This document shows, one piece after another, positions 58,288 to 60,286 of a stretch of DNA of 60,286 bases. The notes under the pieces are model-generated. The model searched no databases, was not told the DNA's origin, and was given only the letters and a program-made list of their open reading frames with translations. The DNA is from Pseudomonadota bacterium. GTDB taxonomy: Bacteria > Desulfobacterota > Desulfarculia > Desulfarculales > Desulfarculaceae. How positions within the stretch are numbered: the first letter of the stretch is position 1; each line of letters starts with the position of its first letter. The stretch is from the NCBI GenBank assembly GCA_018902755.1, contig JAHIQI010000013.1, positions 1 to 60,286 on the forward strand, written 5' to 3'. Position numbers and translations under genes: made by a program.

Positions 58288-59286
58288 TTAACCCTCCCCC
58301 TTGGCGGCCGGGCTCAACTTGCCGGCGCGAGCGCCCCAAAAGCGGTCCTTCAGCGAAATCAACAGCCCGCTGAGGCCCTGAGGCGCGTACATGACCAGCA
58401 GAACGAAAATGATTCCCTGGATCAGGGTCCAATGTTCGGTCAGGTCGCTGAGGACTTGGTTGAGGTAGGTGAGGAAGCAGGCGCCCAGGATGGGACCCCA
58501 GAATGTTCCCGAGCCGCCCACAAAGGTCATGATCAAAACGTCGGTGGCCTTGTCCAGGTTGATGAAGGTGACGGTGACGAATTCTTGGAAGGCCCCGGCC
58601 ATGCCGCCGGCCAGGCCCGCGAAAAAGGCGCTGATCACGTTGACCGCCACCTTGGACATGTACACGTTGTAGCCGATGAAACGGGCCCGGTCCTCGTTTT
58701 CCCGGAGGCACTCGTTGAGCCGCCCCAGCGGGGTGCGGGTGAAGTGCCAGCAGAACCAGGTGCTCAGAAGGACCACGATGAGCACGAAGTAGTACCAGTG
58801 CACCGTGCTGAACATCCCCACGTCGCCGAAGAAGGGGATGTGCAGGTCCGGGCGCATGGCCGCCACCCCGTCCTCGCCGCCGGTGAGCCCCCGCCACTTC
58901 TCGGCCCCGGCGTAGATCAGGGCGTTGAAGGCCAGGGTCAAGAGGGCGAAGTAGGTGCCGCCAAGGCGCACCACGAAAAGCCCCAGGAGCACCCCCAAAA
59001 GGCCCCCGGCCAGGCCCGCGCCCAGGATGCCGGGCAGCAGGCTGAAGCCCAGGTCCTTGAACAGCAGGACCGAGGTGTAGGCCCCCAGCCCGAAGTAGGC
59101 GGCGTGACCAAAGGAGAGCAGCCCGGCCTGCCCGAAGAGCACGTTGTAGCTCAGGGCGAACAGGGAGTAGATGATCATGGTGATGATCAGGTTTAGCGGA
59201 TACTCACCCACCAGCCAGGGCATGACCGCCAACACCGCCAGGCCGGCCGCCAGCAACAACCACTTGAGCCATGCGCTAGAGGTCAT
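58288..59286 (-). CDS. livM: branched-chain amino acid ABC transporter permease LivM
   Basis: The 332-residue protein has about ten membrane segments and the LivM motifs GQAGLLSFGHAAYFGLGAYT and RDENRARF-like (RENEDRARFIGYN). It ends with a loop typical of the family. It overlaps livH by four bases. Confidence 0.94.
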   Translation of the reverse strand: MTSSAWLKWLLLAAGLAVLAVMPWLVGEYPLNLIITMIIYSLFALSYNVLFGQAGLLSFGHAAYFGLGAYTSVLLFKDLGFSLLPGILGAGLAGGLLGVLLGLFVVRLGGTYFALLTLAFNALIYAGAEKWRGLTGGEDGVAAMRPDLHIPFFGDVGMFSTVHWYYFVLIVVLLSTWFCWHFTRTPLGRLNECLRENEDRARFIGYNVYMSKVAVNVISAFFAGLAGGMAGAFQEFVTVTFINLDKATDVLIMTFVGGSGTFWGPILGACFLTYLNQVLSDLTEHWTLIQGIIFVLLVMYAPQGLSGLLISLKDRFWGARAGKLSPAAKGEG

Positions 59287-60152
59287 TTGCTTTCTCCCAT
59301 CAGGCCGTGGGGCCGGAAGATCAGCACCAGCGCCATTAGCAGGAACTCAAAGAAGATGGCGAACTGAGGCAGGACGAGAATTCCGATGGACTGCAACTGG
59401 CCGATGAGCAGGCTGGCGATGAGCGCACCCTGGATGGAGCCCAGGCCGCCCACCACCACCACCACGAACAGGTCGATGATGATGGTCGAGGCCATGGCCG
59501 GGTTGGTGATGAGGTAGGGCCCGCCGATGACCCCGGCCAGGCCCGCCAACCAGGCGCCCATGCCGAACAGCACCAGGAACACCAGGGGCACGTTGAAGCC
59601 CAGGGCGTCGACCATGCGCTTGTTGGCCACCGAGGCCCTGACGATTATCCCCGCCCTGGTCTTGTACAGCACGAAGAACATGATGATGAACACCACGATG
59701 GACACAACCAGGATAAACAGGCGGTACACCGGGTATTCGATGCCCAGCAGGGGGATGGACCCGGCCAGCAGGGCGGGCAGCACCACCCTGAGCGGCTCGT
59801 TGCCCCAGAAGATCTTCACCAACTCTTCGATGATGTAGGCCACACCGAAGGTGAGCAAAAGTTCGTGGGCATGGCCGTAGGAGTGGACCTTGCGCAGGAA
59901 GAAGCGCTCGATGATAGCCCCGGCCAGGGCCACCAGCAACGGGGCCACCAGCAGGCTCAACCAGAACTGTCCGGTCCATTGCAGGATGGAGAAGGAGAAG
60001 TAGGCGCCCAGCATGTACAAGGCGCCATGGGCGAAGTTCAACACGCCCATCATGCCGAAGATCAGGGTCAGACCGGAGGCAACCAAGAACAGCAGCATCC
60101 CGTAGACCAGTCCATGCAGGGCCTGCACGGGTAACGCGGCCAAAGTATCCAT
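59283..60152 (-). CDS. livH: branched-chain amino acid ABC transporter permease LivH
   Basis: The 289-residue protein has about eight membrane segments and LivH motifs (GMLLFLVASGLTLIFGMMGV, NFAHGALYMLGAYF, VVVGGLGSIQGA). It starts at the ATG at 60152 with GGAG directly after the stop codon of an upstream frame. It should form the membrane pore with LivM. Confidence 0.94.
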   Translation of the reverse strand: MDTLAALPVQALHGLVYGMLLFLVASGLTLIFGMMGVLNFAHGALYMLGAYFSFSILQWTGQFWLSLLVAPLLVALAGAIIERFFLRKVHSYGHAHELLLTFGVAYIIEELVKIFWGNEPLRVVLPALLAGSIPLLGIEYPVYRLFILVVSIVVFIIMFFVLYKTRAGIIVRASVANKRMVDALGFNVPLVFLVLFGMGAWLAGLAGVIGGPYLITNPAMASTIIIDLFVVVVVGGLGSIQGALIASLLIGQLQSIGILVLPQFAIFFEFLLMALVLIFRPHGLMGESK

Positions 60153-60160
60153 GGGTCTCC

Positions 60161-60286
60161 TTAGAAATCCGCTTTTACCAAGGGGCTCACCACGCGGCCC
60201 TCCAACACAACCGCGGTGGGCAGGCCAAATTCGCAGCGCACTATTTTTGGGCCCCGGGGGGCCGGGGGGCGCGCCCCCGGCCGCCC
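60161..60286 (-). CDS. C-terminal end of an unidentified gene preceding livH
   Basis: An open frame runs from the window edge to a TAA at 60163-60161, 8 bases before livH, ending KIVRCEFGLPTAVVLEG then RVVSPLVKADF. The stop overlaps the livH ribosome site, as expected of an operon. Only about 41 codons are visible, the first part is extremely GC-rich, and I do not recognise a family. Confidence 0.4.
   Translation of the reverse strand, partial: GRPGARPPAPRGPKIVRCEFGLPTAVVLEGRVVSPLVKADF

Overview
The window reads as chromosome of a GC-rich, strictly anaerobic, sulfate-reducing member of the Desulfobacterota; a Desulfarculales-like lineage is my inference. The main evidence is a complete dsrMKJOP operon (15304-20447). 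Supporting it are a clostridial/desulfo-type hybrid cluster protein, an oxygen-sensitive 2-hydroxyacyl-CoA dehydratase set and many acyl-CoA and TRAP-transport genes. Nearly all of it looks like native chromosome. The one clear compositional outlier is an AT-rich patch around 8990-9670 that carries a HEPN-like gene. No CRISPR array, insertion sequence or prophage was seen.

Layout. 1-3.5 kb: start of a YraN-family gene, hcp, and a degenerate NifA/NorR-like regulator, all on the minus strand. 3.5-4.1 kb: an intergenic region with a near-consensus sigma-54 promoter, a probable ~80-nt small RNA ending in a strong terminator, and then a perfect sigma-70 promoter for an acyl-CoA ligase. 6-8 kb: a NYN/zinc/cold-shock fusion protein and an AsmA-like membrane protein. 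8-14.4 kb: a ferredoxin-type aldo/keto reductase, the HEPN island, and a 2-hydroxyacyl-CoA dehydratase (two subunits plus activase) with a carboxymuconolactone-decarboxylase-like protein and a glyoxalase-fold protein. 14.5-20.5 kb: promoter, RsbRD-like regulator, dsrMKJOP and terminator. 20.6-21.7 kb: a protein with three 36-residue Cys-pair repeats, a universal stress protein and tRNA-Arg(CCG).

21.7-31.9 kb: a minus-strand catabolic operon. It runs TRAP transporter dctPQM, thiolase, DUF35 partner, beta-keto acid cleavage enzyme, CoA ligase, MaoC hydratase, acyl-CoA dehydrogenase, and it diverges from a GntR/FCD regulator. 32-34 kb: a DUF2238 membrane protein converging on a sodium:solute symporter. 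34.2-40.1 kb: a second TRAP operon with CoA ligase, thioesterase and glyoxalase-fold protein. 40.4-48.9 kb: a tiny DUF2080-like gene, an acyl-CoA dehydrogenase, a radical SAM protein, a ketopantoate-reductase-like protein, and a three-gene FAD/CCG iron-sulfur oxidoreductase that diverges from a MarR regulator. 49.8-60.3 kb: an Fe-S flavoenzyme of the 2,4-dienoyl-CoA reductase type, a tartrate/malate-type dehydrogenase, then a minus-strand run livHMGFK, glyoxalase-fold protein, SDR, zinc alcohol dehydrogenase and lipoyl synthase.

Together the genes suggest an organism that imports organic acids (two TRAP systems, one SSS, one Liv ABC system), activates them to CoA esters, oxidises them through beta-oxidation-like steps, and passes electrons through flavin/FeS proteins toward the Dsr membrane complex. 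Specific substrates cannot be read from the sequence. Starts were moved from the longest possible ORF wherever a Shine-Dalgarno sequence or the family's known N-terminus argued for it.
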